Of a stretch of DNA of 64,000 nucleotides, positions 33,601 to 44,490 are shown piece by piece (the first letter of the stretch is position 1; every line of letters begins with the position of its first letter). The translations under genes were made by a program, and so were the position numbers. This DNA comes from Closterium sp. NIES-65 (Eukaryota; Streptophyta; Zygnematophyceae; Desmidiales; Closteriaceae), in NCBI GenBank assembly GCA_948144175.1, contig CANXME010002418.1, positions 62,001 through 126,000 of the forward strand, in the 5' to 3' direction. The notes beneath the pieces were generated by a model that searched no databases, was not told the origin of the DNA, and was given only the letters and a program-made list of their open reading frames with translations.

Positions 33601-35150
33601 GGCAGTGCGATAGGGGAAGAGACGGTAAAAGGGAACCGACTCGTCAAACATGACGTCCTGAGAGGATAGAACACCACACAAGGTGGGGTTGTAAAACCGC
33701 CAGCCAAGCGCGTCAGGGGGCAAACCAAGGAAGACACAGCGAACGGCACGGGCGGAGAGTTTGTCCGCACAGATATCGCAGACAAAGGCACGAGATCCCC
33801 AGACTCGGAACAATGACGCATCGCCAACCTCTCCCGTCCAACGCAGTGTCGGTGAGGTCTCCGGCAAGGAGACACGGGGCTACAGGTTGAGCTGATCCGC
33901 AGCGTACGGGACAACAAACGGCCACTGAAAATGGGGGGCAGTAGCATGGATCATGGAGGTACGAGCGACCTCCATGACAAAGCCAATGCGGCGCTCAGCA
34001 AACCCATTCTGCTGCGGAGAGGCCGGAAGCGTGAACGACTGGGTGATGCCCTCCTCCTGACAGAAGTCGTGCAAGAGGTCGGAGGAGAACTCACCACCTC
34101 TGTCAGAGTGCAGACGTAGGACAGGAAGGTCCTGGTGGAACCGCTCGCGGAGCTGGAGACGGACAGCGCGGATCCAAGGGATCAAGACATTAGGGACCTC
34201 CCCCTTGCTGCGCAAGGGGAAGACCAAAGTGTAACACGAGTAGTCGTCAACAACCAGCATAAAGTACCGCTCGTGGGCTGGGCCCCACACGTCCATGTGG
34301 AGAGTCTGCAGGGGAGCCTCTGTCGGAGGGAACGAGGAGGAGTGAGGAGCGGCGCGCTGCCTCCCCTCGACGCAAGGAAGACAGGGCGGGGCAGGCGAGC
34401 GCGGGAGGGGGGGCAGAGACCTGGGAAGACCAGAGACAAGGTGACGGGAATGCATGCCACGGAGGCGTGGCAGAGAGGGGTGACCAAGGCGGCGGTGCCA
34501 CAGGAGGATCTGGTGCAACAGGGCGCGACACGAGCAGGAGGCTGCTAGCTGACCTGACGCGGACGCAGACGCAGCTACCTGAGGAGGCGCAGTAGTCAGT
34601 GTGTACAGACTCGACCCAGGCCGACGGGCGAACGTGGCCAGGTGACAGCCCGTCCGTACACACGTGCAGATCGCTACACGCTGTCCTCCAGGAGTAAAGG
34701 TATAAACCCATGCATCCTAAAGGACGGCGTTGCTCACCAAGTTCGTAGAGAACGAGGGGATGTGCAGACCTGACAGTGAGCCAGATGGAACCGCCGGACA
34801 CGGGAGAACAGTGGAGGAACGTGCAAGAACTGGTCCCCTAGAGGGGTCAGCCAAAGAGACGGCAACTGGTGCTACGAGGGGTGTGACTGTGGTGTTGTCT
34901 TGAAAGAATCATCGAGAAGCACCTTAGTCAAGCGTGAAGGTATGCAAGGCCTCTGGCGCATTACCAGAGAGAGCAGTCTCACCAGCACCTAGAGCAGACT
35001 AACTAGCACCTACAGCAGCAGCCTCTATACCTGGGTCGGGCGGCACACACAGGTAACAGTCACCCTCAGAACTAACAGTCAATGCATACATGGCAGCAAG
35101 AATAGCATCATAGTAAAGAGCAAAGATATCTACATCGCGCTTGAGCAAGT
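30608..35150 (-). pseudogene. Copia-4a protease-integrase-RT-RNase H, decayed
   Basis: From the right: a gag C-terminal AIFDLD-like segment (IFALYYDAILAAMYA), a damaged protease region, then integrase (LGHPSLPRLRGM, LHMDVWGP, LHSDRGGEF, SPQQNGFAERR) at about 34500-33950. A Glu/Pro/Gly linker follows, then a pre-RT segment (32509 leftward). A TAG at 31748 cuts the FLQG motif of RT. The YVDD box is intact near 31515, but about 25 residues between it and TITLTQSHM are deleted. RNase H to the stop at 30608 is open and keeps its acidic residues. Confidence 0.87.
33210..33420 (-). repeat. Integrase-RT linker minisatellite (Copia-4a)
   Basis: Tandem units such as CCCAGGCTCAGCACC or CCCAGGCTCCACCCG on the plus strand encode Gly-(Gly/Val)-Ala-Glu-Pro repeats on the minus strand. 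Confidence 0.8.
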
Positions 35151-35165
35151 CTTGCTTGTCTCGGT

Positions 35166-38091
35166 AACAAGACTCGCAATGTAGTCGGGACAACGGGTAG
35201 CAGCAAAGTCGACGAGCTCAGTGACTAGGGAAAATGCAGCAGTAGACTCAAAGGAAGGGTAAGTGACAATAGTAGCGAGGAGACGAGTGAGAGTAGGACT
35301 AGCAGCACGAACGAGGTCGGACTCAGGGTCAGGAATGTCAGGAAGAGAGGACGCAGGAGGAGACGGCAGAACAACACGCTGTGGAACAGAGGAAGGACGA
35401 AGTGTCATATTGTGTGTGCCGGGGACAGGTGGAGGACGAGAACTATGAGCACGACCGACATTGCAAACAGGGGATGGGGGACGAGACTCAGGCTCACGAC
35501 GCTCTGCTAGGGAGCCTGTCTATGCAGGGTAGGGAGAAGGAGCAGGCAATGGTTAGCTAGGCAGTAACTACGGCTGTGACTTGTCAGGCGGAGGATACAG
35601 GAGAGGCGGAGTAAGGCCAATGGAGGACGGAAGACTAAGAACCTGACGAAGTGCCGAGTCAGGCAGTGGTAGGGACGACTGCAGCTGTGGGTAGAAAAAC
35701 GGCCGGCGCGGCACAGTACCCGTACCGTCAGCAGCTCCAGCACCTCCAGCACCTCTCGCTCCAGCACTTCCAGTACCTCCAGTACCTCCAGCTCCAGAAC
35801 CTCCAGTACCTCCAAAGCTAGCACCTCAAGCACCAGCAGCTCCTGTACCTCCAGCACCTCCAGCTCTAGCACCTCCAGCGCCAGCATCTCCAGTACCTCC
35901 AGCACCACCAACCCCAGTACCACCAGTACTAGTAGCTCTAGCACCTCCAGCACCAGCAGCTCCAGTACCTCCAGCACCAGCACCTTCAGCACCTCCAGCA
36001 CCTCCAGCTCTAGCACCTCCAGCACCAGCAGCTCCAATACCTCCAGCACCAGCAGCCCCAATACCACCAGCACCAGCAGCTCTAGCACCTCTAGCACCAA
36101 CAGCTCCAATATCTCCAGCACCAGCAGCTCCAGAACCTCCAGCTCTAGCACCGCCAAATCTAGTACAGCTAGCTCCACCACCATGGCTGTGGGGGGAGGG
36201 GGGCTATTGGGGGGGGGTCGGGTACCAGAAAGAGAGGCGGGAGGGGCACGAGGGAACTGCGGTGATGGTGGAGATGGTAGAAACAGACAGTCTCGTCAAA
36301 GGTGACTTCTTGGGAGGAGAGGACATGACGAGAACCCAGATGGTAAAACTGCCAGGGCGGAGCGTCGGTAGGGAAGCCAAGGAAGACGCAACGAAGAGTG
36401 CGAGGAGAAAACTTGCCCGCGGGGAGAGCACTGACAAGAGCAAGGGAACCCCAGACCCGAAACACTGACGCATCACCAACCTCTCCCATCCACCACAGAG
36501 TAGGGGAAGTTTCCAGGTGGGAGATACGGGGCCAGAGGTTGAGTTGCGCAGCGACGTATCGGGCCGCAAACGACCACAGAAAATGGGGAGCAGCCGCATG
36601 GATCATGGAGGTGAGAGCCACCTCCATGACCAAGCCAATACGATGCTCTACAATCCCATTCTGCTGCGGAGAGGCCGGAAGCATGAACGGCTGAAGGATG
36701 CCCTCAACACCATAGAAGTCCTCAAGGAGGTGGGAGCAAAACTCACCACCACGGTCAGAGTGGAGCCGCGGGACTGGCAAGTCCTTCCGGAACCGAGCGC
36801 TGAGCTGGCGACAGACAGCACGGATCCAGCGGATCAACACACTCCGGACATCCGCCTTGTCTACAAGAGGAAGACTGTCGTGTAGCGTGTGCAGTTGTCA
36901 ACAATCAGCAAAAAATAGCGCTCTCCGCCCTGTCCAGTGACGCGGGCTGGACCCCACACGTCCATGTGGAGGGTCTACAGAGGAGCAGTGGTCGGAGGAA
37001 ACGAGGAGTGAGGAGCGGCGCGCTGCCGCCCCTCGACGTAGAGCAAAAGGACACAACGGTGCAAGCGACCTCGGGAGCGGGGGAAGGGACCTAGGGAGAC
37101 CAGACACAAGGACACAGGAGTGCATACCATGCAGACATGGCAAGGAGGGGTGACCAAGACGGTGGTGCCAGAGGTTAGTCTGGTGCGTGAGGAGACGACA
37201 CGAATAAGACGCAGCTACCTCAACCGACGCAGCTACCTGACCTGACTCAGCTACCCGTGCAGACTCAGTGGTCGGTGTGTACAGACCAGACCCGGGCCTC
37301 CGAGAAAATGTGGCGAGGTGCTCGCCAATACGGCAGTCCGTGCAGATCGCCATTAGCTCACCCCCAGGCTGAGTGACAGTAACCAACTGGTCCTAGAGGA
37401 CAGAGGTAGCCACCAAGTTCTTCGCGAACAAGGGGAGGTGGAGACCTGCGAGGGAACTGGAGGGGAGTGCCGGGCACGGAAGAACCGTGGAGCCACGAGC
37501 AACAACTGGGCCACCGGAGGGGTCGGCCAGAGTGACAAAGACAGGGACTGTGAGTGGGGTGACTGTGGTGCTGTCGCGGAAGAAACAGTGAGACGTGCCA
37601 GAGTCCAGGAGGAAAGTGAGCAGAGCCTCCTCAGGCTCTGCACATGTGCTAGCTGAGTCAAAAGCACCTAGACTAATAGCCTCTACACCATCAAGTGCCT
37701 CTCCACCCCCAGCACTAGTACCCTAAGCTCCGCCACCGGGGCTGCCCCACTGAACAGCCCACTCACGAAGCTGCTGCGGGGAGAGAGTCCCCGGCGGATG
37801 CTGCTGCCGCTGTTGTCCACCCCCAGAACCCCCGAGTCTACAAACGGCACTACCAGCAGGAGTAGATTCACAGGTACCTCCAGTAGTAGCACCCTAAGCT
37901 CCGCCACCAGGGCTGCCCCACCAAACCGCCCACTCACGACGCTGCTTTGGCGAAAGCGGCTTCTCCCTACGAGCACGACTAGCTCCGCCACTGGGGCTGC
38001 CCCACCAAATAGCCCAATCGCGAAGCTGCTGCGGCGAGAGAGACTCCTGCATACACGGCTGCTGCTGACGTAGGATAGTGGTAGTGGCCAT
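35166..38091 (-). pseudogene. Copia-4b gag-protease-integrase, shortened gag
   Basis: The likely start is the ATG at 38089-38091 (MATTTILRQQQ). Unlike its relatives, it goes at once into the LSPQQLREW-type motif: the capsid domain and poly-glycine tract are absent. That motif occurs three times in a row (about 38030, 37950 and 37770 on the plus strand) with WAVWWGSPGGGA-like spacers. A decayed protease, an integrase pre-domain (LWHHRLGHPSLPCL), a core (LHSDRGGEF, SPQQNGIVEHR) at about 37180-36640, and a long linker follow. It ends within the pre-RT segment (TLRPSSVPQR to about 35170). Confidence 0.85.
35715..36175 (-). repeat. Long Ala/Gly linker minisatellite (Copia-4b)
   Basis: About 460 bp of imperfect short units such as CTCCAGCACCTCCAG on the plus strand. 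They encode Gly-Ala-Gly-type repeats between integrase and RT. The unit differs from the Glu/Pro type in the sister copies, so the linker has been re-expanded independently. Confidence 0.8.
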
Positions 38092-38099
38092 GGCAGTCA

Positions 38100-38887
38100 G
38101 TGGCAGCCAGTAGCAGCAGGGCATGGAGCAGGGCAGCGTGCGGGCGGCAGCTGCAGCAACAGCACGAGCGCGTGGGCAGGGCACGGTGCAGGGCAGCGTA
38201 CGGACGACAGCTGCAGCAGCAACACGAGTGTGCAGTAAGGCAGGATGCAGGGCAGCGTGCTGGCGGCAACTGCAGCGGGGCACGCGCTGGTGCTGGGTAG
38301 CAGGGCGTGCGCAGGCACAGGGCAGCGGGGCACGAGCTGGCGCTGGGCAGCAAGGCACGCGGGCAGCGCTGGCTGCAGTGCGGCGCGTGCAGGTTGCAGG
38401 GCATGCGGGCTGCAGGGCAGGGCAGTGCGCGGGCTGCAGAGCAGGGCAGCGAACAACTGCAGGGCGTGCGCGCTACAGGGCAGGGCAGCTCGCGGGCTGC
38501 AGTGCGTGCGAGCTGCAGGGCAGGGCAGCTCGCGGGCTGCAGCGCAGTGTGGCTAGCAGGTTGCAGGGCAGGGTGGTGCGTGGGCTGCAGGAATCACGGC
38601 CTCCAGAGCAGGGTAGCTTGCGGGCTGCAGGGCAGGGCACGCGTGGGCAGTGCGCGTGTAGGCATGGAGTGCGTAGGTAAGGCAGGGTGGCACTGCTCAA
38701 GCAGAACGTCGCGGTGAGAGTAGGGCAACGTGGGTGGGCAGCGTGCAGGGTAGGCGCGCAGGCAAGGCGACGGGAAGCGGGTGGCGCGCGGCGCTAAGGA
38801 GCAGGTCGCGCACGGGTAGGAGGGGGCAGCGGGTAGCGCGCGGCGCTGGGTAGCGGGTCGCACGCGGGTAGGAGGGGTCTGCGGGTG
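38100..38887 (-). repeat. GC-rich repeat leader of Copia-4b, gag-proximal part
   Basis: Repeats of GCAGGGCAGGGCAGC and similar, moving to GGGTAGCGCGCGGCGCTGGG-like units near the right end. Copia-5 interrupts it at the GCGCG target (38888-38892). The remainder continues at 46222. Confidence 0.75.
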
Positions 38888-38892
38888 GCGCG

Positions 38893-39028
38893 TGTGAAAA
38901 GAGTAAGCAGGAATGAGTGAACTATGAATGAAAGCAGTACAAATATAAAACCCTAACTGGGTTGTACCCCCTATGGGATACCCCACTACAGCCTACACAG
39001 CAGTATAAGCTATAGATATGTTCTGACA
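38893..39028 (-). repeat. 3' LTR of Copia-5 (136 bp)
   Basis: Plus-strand ends are TGTGAAAAGAG and TATGTTCTGACA. It is identical to 46081-46216 and adjoins CACCCCCATAGGCA, the complement of the polypurine tract. Confidence 0.97.
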
Positions 39029-39234
39029 CACCCCCATAGGCAAAGTGGGGGAGAACAAGGGGTCACAAGACCAGTCAAGCAAGACAAGCAAAGCTCAGGG
39101 TGGATCACAAAGTCACCACACAGTCCGAGCACAAGAGCAAGGCCAAAGGCCAGTTCACAAGCAAGAGTACAGACATATATATAAAGCTAGACAAGCAAGA
39201 GCAGGTATATATATATGTCACAGTACAAGTGAAG

Positions 39235-42200
39235 TCAAGAGGAGAGCAAGTGAGGCAAGACAGGCACAAGACCCAGCTGGGTGCAGAAGCGCTGATGGTC
39301 ACAAGGCGCAAGTGCCTTGGTGAACACATCAGCAGTGTTGGCCTCAGAGGCCACGTACGCAAGTCGCAACTGACCACGCTGCTGCAGCTCACGAGCAAGG
39401 AAGTAGCGGAGAGCAATGTGCTTCGTTCTGTGCTCCAAGCGCTGCTCTCGACACAAGGCCAGCATAGCCTTGTTGTCTACGTACAGCACTGGAGGAGAAC
39501 GAGGCGGCTCTCCAAGGTCAGTCAGCAGGTAGGTGAGCCAGCGAAGCTCCTGTGCAGCCATGGCCCCGGCGTAGATCTCAGCCTCACAACTGGAGCCGAG
39601 AACCGAAGACGAGCGAGTAGACCGCCACGAGACAGAGCCGGAACCAAGGCTGAAGGTGTAACCCTGTGACGACCGCTGCGTAGCCTGGTCGTCAGCCCAA
39701 GAAGCGTCCGCGTGGCCGGTAAGGACCACTGGACTCCGCCCTCCAAGCACTAGCCCCATGCCTGACGTACTGCACAGGTAGCGCAATACCCTCTTCGCTG
39801 CAGCCATGTGCTCCGGTCTGTGTCTCCCAGGAGCAACATAGCGTGCAAGAATGCTCAGAGGGTATGCAAGGTCAGGTCGTGTGCAGGTCATCAGGTACAT
39901 GAGGCAGCCAACAAGCTCCGCATACCGACCACTCGACTCTACGGACTCATCCGAAGGCAGAGCTGAGAGTGAGTGGCGAGTAGGCAGAGGAGTGGCCTGA
40001 GGCGAGGAGTACGTGAAGCCGAAGCGCTGAAGGACCTGCTGCACCATGTGTGACTGAGTCAAGGTAATGGTGCGGCGTGCTCTGTCCCGAGTGATCTGCA
40101 AGCCAAGGTAGCTGCGCAGTTCACCCAGGTCTGTGCACGTGTGTCTCTTCAACAGCTCGGACTTCACGTAGGCGAGTCCAGCAGTGTCCGCTGTGGCAAA
40201 GACCAGGTCGTCGACGTACACGAGGATGTAGAACGGCGGCAGGGAAGTGTCGGTGCGAAGAAATAGCGACGGGTCAGCAGTAGAAGGAGCAAACCCAAGA
40301 GCCGCAAGCGTAGTCCTCAGTGTGTCGTGCCACTCACGCGGTGCCTGGCGGAGACCGTAGACTGGCCGTCGGAGGCTCCACTGGGTGCCAGGAGGGAAAG
40401 TCCCAGTGAAGCCAGGTGGACGGCGAAGCCAGATCTCCTCGTGCAGGCTACCCTGCAAGAACGCAGTGCTGAAGTCGAGAGAGTGAAGCTCGTAGTCGCG
40501 CTGAGCGGCTATGTGCAGCAGCACCCGAAGAGTAGTCATCTTCGGGGTGGGAGAGAAGGTCTGAAAGTAGTCAACTCCCTGCCGCTGACTGAAGCCACGA
40601 GCAACGTACCGTGCCTTGAAGACAGGTGGAGAGCCCGGCGGCCGCTTCACTCTGAAGATCCACATGCCACTGACGATGTTCGCCCCAGGAGGGGTAACCG
40701 CGTCAACGTAGGTGCCTGTGGACTTCCAGGAAGCCATCTCTGCATCCATAGCTGCCTGCCACTGAGAGGAGTAGGGACCCTCTACGGCCTCCGCGTAAGA
40801 ACGCGGAGTCGGGATGTCTAGTGCATCCGGGTCTCCCTCAGGGGCAAGCAGTACAGACGCGAGATGAGGTGAAGCAGCCGCTAGACACTGTAACTCCTCC
40901 TGCCTGTCCTCTAGGACGTCCGTGCCAAGAGCACACTCACCCCCGACGGACGGAGGACAGACAGACGCAGACTCAGCAACAAGACTAGCAGCGTAGTCGA
41001 GACGACAGCGAGCAGCAAAGTCGACGAGCTCAGCGACTAGAGCAGACGCAGCAGTGGACTCAAAAGAGGGGTCAGTGACGACAGTAGCAAGCAGACGCGT
41101 GACAGTGGGACTGGCAGCACGAAGAGAGTCCGACTCAGGGTCCGCAAGCGCAGGAAGAGAGGACTCAGGAGGAGAAGGCAAAGGAGCACGCAGAGGAGCA
41201 GTGGACGGACGTAAAGACATCCGGTGCGTGCCAGGGACAGGAGGAGGACGCTGACGCGAACTGCGACCACTAGCGCGAGCAGCACGAACAGGCGACGCGG
41301 GACGAGACGCAGGCTCACGACGCTCAGCAAGACCTCCAGTAGGACCAGTGTAAGGAGAGGGAGCAGGCAGTGGAGAGGAAGGCTCCAGTAGGGGCTGCGA
41401 CTGGACAAGCGGTGGACCCTCTACTGGAGGAGAAAGACCAAGAACCTGCTGAAGGAGCGGAACGAAGTACGGCCGAGGCCGCGCGGCAGCTCCAGACTCA
41501 GCAGGGACAGCACCAGCACCCTCAGCGACAGCACCAGCGCCACCCACACCTCCAGCGGCAGGACCAACAGCAGCAGGCTCAGCACGAACGCCCTCAGCAG
41601 CTCCAGCTCCAGGAGGACCTGCAGGGCCAGCAGCTCCGGGACTGGCTGCACCCGCACCCTCGACGGTCGAAGAAGCTCCAGCTCCAGCTCCAGCAGCACC
41701 TCCAGACTCAGCAGCACGCCTCCAGCGGCGAGCGAACCACTCGCGCAGCTCCTGTGGAGAGAGGGGCTCCCGGCGAGACGCAGCAGCAGGAGAAACCCCA
41801 GGCTCAGCAGCTCCAGACGCAGCACCCCCAGGCTCAGCAGCTCCCAGCTCAGCACCCCCAGGCTCAGCAGCTCCCGACCCAGCACCCCCAGACCCAGCAC
41901 CTCCAGGCACAGCACCCCCCGGCTCAGCACCCCGAGGCTCCGCACCCTCCGCAGTAGCACCCTCAGGCCCAGCACCCCCAGCAGTAGCACCCCCAGGCTC
42001 AGCACCCCCGCGCACAGCACCCCCAGAGTCAGCACCCCCAGGCTCAGCACCCGCAGCAGCACCAGAGTCACCAGTAACCTCGACCGGGTCAACGGCGTCT
42101 ACCTGGGACACACCTGAGGGGGCAGGAACCTGAGGGGGGAGGGGGTCTACCGGGGGGGGAACCGGCACAAGGAAGTCCGGGGGAGGGGGGAGGGAAGGAG

Positions 42201-44490
42201 TGCGGTAGGGGAAGAGACGGTAGAAGGGGACTGACTCGTCGAACGTGACGTCCTGGGAGGACAGAACACGACGAGAGGAGGGGTGGTAAAACTGCCACCC
42301 TGGGGCGTCAGTGGGGAAGCCAAGGAAGACACAGGGAGCAGCACGAGGGGACAGCTTGTCCGCAGACAAGTCGCGGACAAACGCCCGAGATCCCCAGACA
42401 CGGAACACAGACGCATCGCCAACCTTCCCCGTCCACAGCAAGGCTGGGGACATCGCTGGCCGAGAGACCCGGGGGTGAAGGTTGAGCTGATGCGCCGCGT
42501 ACCTCACCGCAAACGGCCACAGAAAATGGGGGGCAGCCGCATGCATCATGGACGTACGAGCAACATCCATGACCATGCCAATGCGGCGCTCAGCAATCCC
42601 ATTTTGCTGTGGTGAGTCCGGAAGCGTGAAGGTCTGGCGGATCCCCCGTGCACGACAGTAGTCTCGCAGAAGGCGAGAAGAGAACTCTCCGCCTCTGTCA
42701 GAGTGCAGACGCAGAACAGGAAGGTCCGAGCCGAAGCTCTTCCTGAGCTGGAGACGAGCCTCGCGGATCCAGTCGATCAGCACCTCAGTGACCGCACCCT
42801 TGCTGCGCAAGGGGAGGACTGTGGTGTAACGCGAGTAGTCGTCAACCACCAACAGGAAGTAGCGCTCGTAACCCTGCCCACGGACGGGGGCTGGGCCCCA
42901 CACATCCATGTGAAGCGTCTGCAGGGGAGCCTCTGTCGGGGGGAAGTGGGAGGAGTGAGGAGTAGCCCGGAGGCGACCCTCGACACAGGGGACACAGGAA
43001 GGTCCTGGCCCGGAGGGGAGAGGAGGGAGAGACTGGGGAAGACCAGAGACAAGGACACGGGAAGCCATGCTCCGAAGATGGGGCAAGGAGGGGTGGCCAA
43101 GACGGTGGTGCCACAGGAGAGTCTCGTGAGACAGGAGGCGACAAGAACAGGGGGCAGACTCAGGACCTGACCGGGACGCAGCAGCAAGTACCTGACCCGA
43201 CGCAGCCACCTGACCAGACTCAGGGACAGGAGGAGACTCAACGGTCAGGGTGTAGAGACTCGACCCCGGCCGACGTGAGAACGTGGCCAGGTGTCGGCCT
43301 GTGCGAGCCTCCGTGCAGTGGGTCACCCTCTGACGCGCAGGAGTGAACTGGTGAACACCCCCATCCTGCAGGTCCGCTCCACTCACCAAGTTCGTAGAGA
43401 ACGAGGGAAGGTACAGACCCGACAGGGTGCCCGAAGGGGCAGCCGGACACGGGAGGACAGTGGAGAAGTGAGACAGGACAGGACCCCCAGAGGGGTCAGC
43501 AAGGGAGACCGCAACCGGCCTGGCGAGCGGCGAAAGGGTAGTGCGGTCTCGAAAGAAGGAGCGAGAAGCTCCGGAGTCAAGTGTGAAAGTGAGGGAGGAC
43601 GAGGACGACTCAGTACCTGAGAGCGCAGTCTCACCAGTACCTGAGAGCGCAGACGCACTGGCACCTAGAGCAGCAGCCTCACAAGCACCTAGCGCAGCAG
43701 TACCAATGCCCGGGTCGGGCTGAAAACACCGGGAACCCTCATTCTCCTCACTATAATCCACAACATACATAGCAGTAAGGATAGCATCAAAAACAAGATC
43801 AAAGATCGCTACACCAGCCCTGAGAAGCTCATCCCAGCGAGGGATCTCACTAGCCCCAGGGAACTGCTGACGCCAAGCGTCCGTCAGGCGGCCAAAGCAG
43901 CGCTGGGTGGCGTGGGCACCCCCACACTGCTCACCCGCGCGGTCGCCGGAACGAAGAACGTAGGTGCAGGGACCAGTACCCCCACCCCTCTGACGCCCAG
44001 CGTACCACTCACGAAGCTGCTGAGGCGAAGGGATGTCCCGCGAGCGCTGCTGCTGCTGCCGGTGCGAGCGCTGGCCACCACCACCGCCGCTACGCTGCTG
44101 GGTACCACCCCGACCAGCTCCACCTCCTCCACCACTACTGCCTCCTCCGCTGCCGCCTCCACTGCCTCCACCTCCGCCGCCTCCACCTCCGCCGCTGCCT
44201 CCACCACCACCGCTGGCACTACCACCACCGTCTCCGCCGCTGCTGCCGCCACCACCACCACCACCCCCGCCACTAGCCCCGCCGCCACCCCCACTCCCTC
44301 CGCCGCCACCGCCGCCACCGCCACCGCCCCCTCCAGCTCCACCCGCGCCCTTGCCCCCCTTGCCCTTGCTGGAGCGACGTCTCCCACTAGGGGCAGACGC
44401 CGCGCCGACCGACTCAAGACCAAGCAGGTCGGCAGCAGCAGCAGAGGCAACAGAGGGCAGCAAGGGGGAAGGAGAGCACCCCTCAAAGAT
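39235..44490 (-). CDS. Copia-5 gag C-terminus and pol polyprotein
   Basis: About 1750 open codons end at 39235. Counting residues from the codon at 44463, the parts in order are: a poly-glycine tract (about 40-125); a zinc-binding motif CX13CX3HX4C (about 165-190); protease DSGAS (296-300); the integrase HHCC region (from LWHHRLGHPSLPHLR); integrase D520, D589 and E625 (exact D(35)E spacing); a Glu/Pro/Gly linker; RT with YVDD at 1416-1419; and RNase H with HADAS (Asp 1586), CEAEIY and VDNKAM. There is no ATG at the front: this frame is reached from the gag frame at a run of seven C (complement of 44491-44497), by a -1 slip or a sequence change. All catalytic residues are present, so the enzymes could work. 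Expression needs gag initiation at 45143. Confidence 0.92.
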   Translation of the reverse strand: MFEGCSPSPLLPSVASAAAADLLGLESVGAASAPSGRRRSSKGKGGKGAGGAGGGGGGGGGGGGGSGGGGGASGGGGGGGGGSSGGDGGGSASGGGGGSGGGGGGGGGGSGGGSGGGSSGGGGGAGRGGTQQRSGGGGGQRSHRQQQQRSRDIPSPQQLREWYAGRQRGGGTGPCTYVLRSGDRAGEQCGGAHATQRCFGRLTDAWRQQFPGASEIPRWDELLRAGVAIFDLVFDAILTAMYVVDYSEENEGSRCFQPDPGIGTAALGACEAAALGASASALSGTGETALSGTESSSSSLTFTLDSGASRSFFRDRTTLSPLARPVAVSLADPSGGPVLSHFSTVLPCPAAPSGTLSGLYLPSFSTNLVSGADLQDGGVHQFTPARQRVTHCTEARTGRHLATFSRRPGSSLYTLTVESPPVPESGQVAASGQVLAAASRSGPESAPCSCRLLSHETLLWHHRLGHPSLPHLRSMASRVLVSGLPQSLPPLPSGPGPSCVPCVEGRLRATPHSSHFPPTEAPLQTLHMDVWGPAPVRGQGYERYFLLVVDDYSRYTTVLPLRSKGAVTEVLIDWIREARLQLRKSFGSDLPVLRLHSDRGGEFSSRLLRDYCRARGIRQTFTLPDSPQQNGIAERRIGMVMDVARTSMMHAAAPHFLWPFAVRYAAHQLNLHPRVSRPAMSPALLWTGKVGDASVFRVWGSRAFVRDLSADKLSPRAAPCVFLGFPTDAPGWQFYHPSSRRVLSSQDVTFDESVPFYRLFPYRTPSLPPPPDFLVPVPPPVDPLPPQVPAPSGVSQVDAVDPVEVTGDSGAAAGAEPGGADSGGAVRGGAEPGGATAGGAGPEGATAEGAEPRGAEPGGAVPGGAGSGGAGSGAAEPGGAELGAAEPGGAASGAAEPGVSPAAASRREPLSPQELREWFARRWRRAAESGGAAGAGAGASSTVEGAGAASPGAAGPAGPPGAGAAEGVRAEPAAVGPAAGGVGGAGAVAEGAGAVPAESGAAARPRPYFVPLLQQVLGLSPPVEGPPLVQSQPLLEPSSPLPAPSPYTGPTGGLAERREPASRPASPVRAARASGRSSRQRPPPVPGTHRMSLRPSTAPLRAPLPSPPESSLPALADPESDSLRAASPTVTRLLATVVTDPSFESTAASALVAELVDFAARCRLDYAASLVAESASVCPPSVGGECALGTDVLEDRQEELQCLAAASPHLASVLLAPEGDPDALDIPTPRSYAEAVEGPYSSQWQAAMDAEMASWKSTGTYVDAVTPPGANIVSGMWIFRVKRPPGSPPVFKARYVARGFSQRQGVDYFQTFSPTPKMTTLRVLLHIAAQRDYELHSLDFSTAFLQGSLHEEIWLRRPPGFTGTFPPGTQWSLRRPVYGLRQAPREWHDTLRTTLAALGFAPSTADPSLFLRTDTSLPPFYILVYVDDLVFATADTAGLAYVKSELLKRHTCTDLGELRSYLGLQITRDRARRTITLTQSHMVQQVLQRFGFTYSSPQATPLPTRHSLSALPSDESVESSGRYAELVGCLMYLMTCTRPDLAYPLSILARYVAPGRHRPEHMAAAKRVLRYLCSTSGMGLVLGGRSPVVLTGHADASWADDQATQRSSQGYTFSLGSGSVSWRSTRSSSVLGSSCEAEIYAGAMAAQELRWLTYLLTDLGEPPRSPPVLYVDNKAMLALCREQRLEHRTKHIALRYFLARELQQRGQLRLAYVASEANTADVFTKALAPCDHQRFCTQLGLVPVLPHLLSS
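41800..42060 (-). repeat. Integrase-RT linker minisatellite (Copia-5)
   Basis: Units such as CCCAGGCTCAGCACC on the plus strand encode Gly-Ala-Glu-Pro-Gly repeats on the minus strand, inside an open frame. Confidence 0.85.

Larger units (their letters stand above)
30201..35150 (-). mobile_element. Copia-4a: 3' half of a copia element joined to Copia-4b
   Basis: Reading on the minus strand, this relic begins abruptly at about 35150 in the gag C-terminus/protease border. It runs through integrase, linker, RT and RNase H to 30608, then a polypurine tract and an LTR at 30201-30363. Its capsid gene, leader and 5' LTR are absent. The upstream neighbour (35166 and beyond) is the front half of a different copy, so the two are fused. 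Confidence 0.85.
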
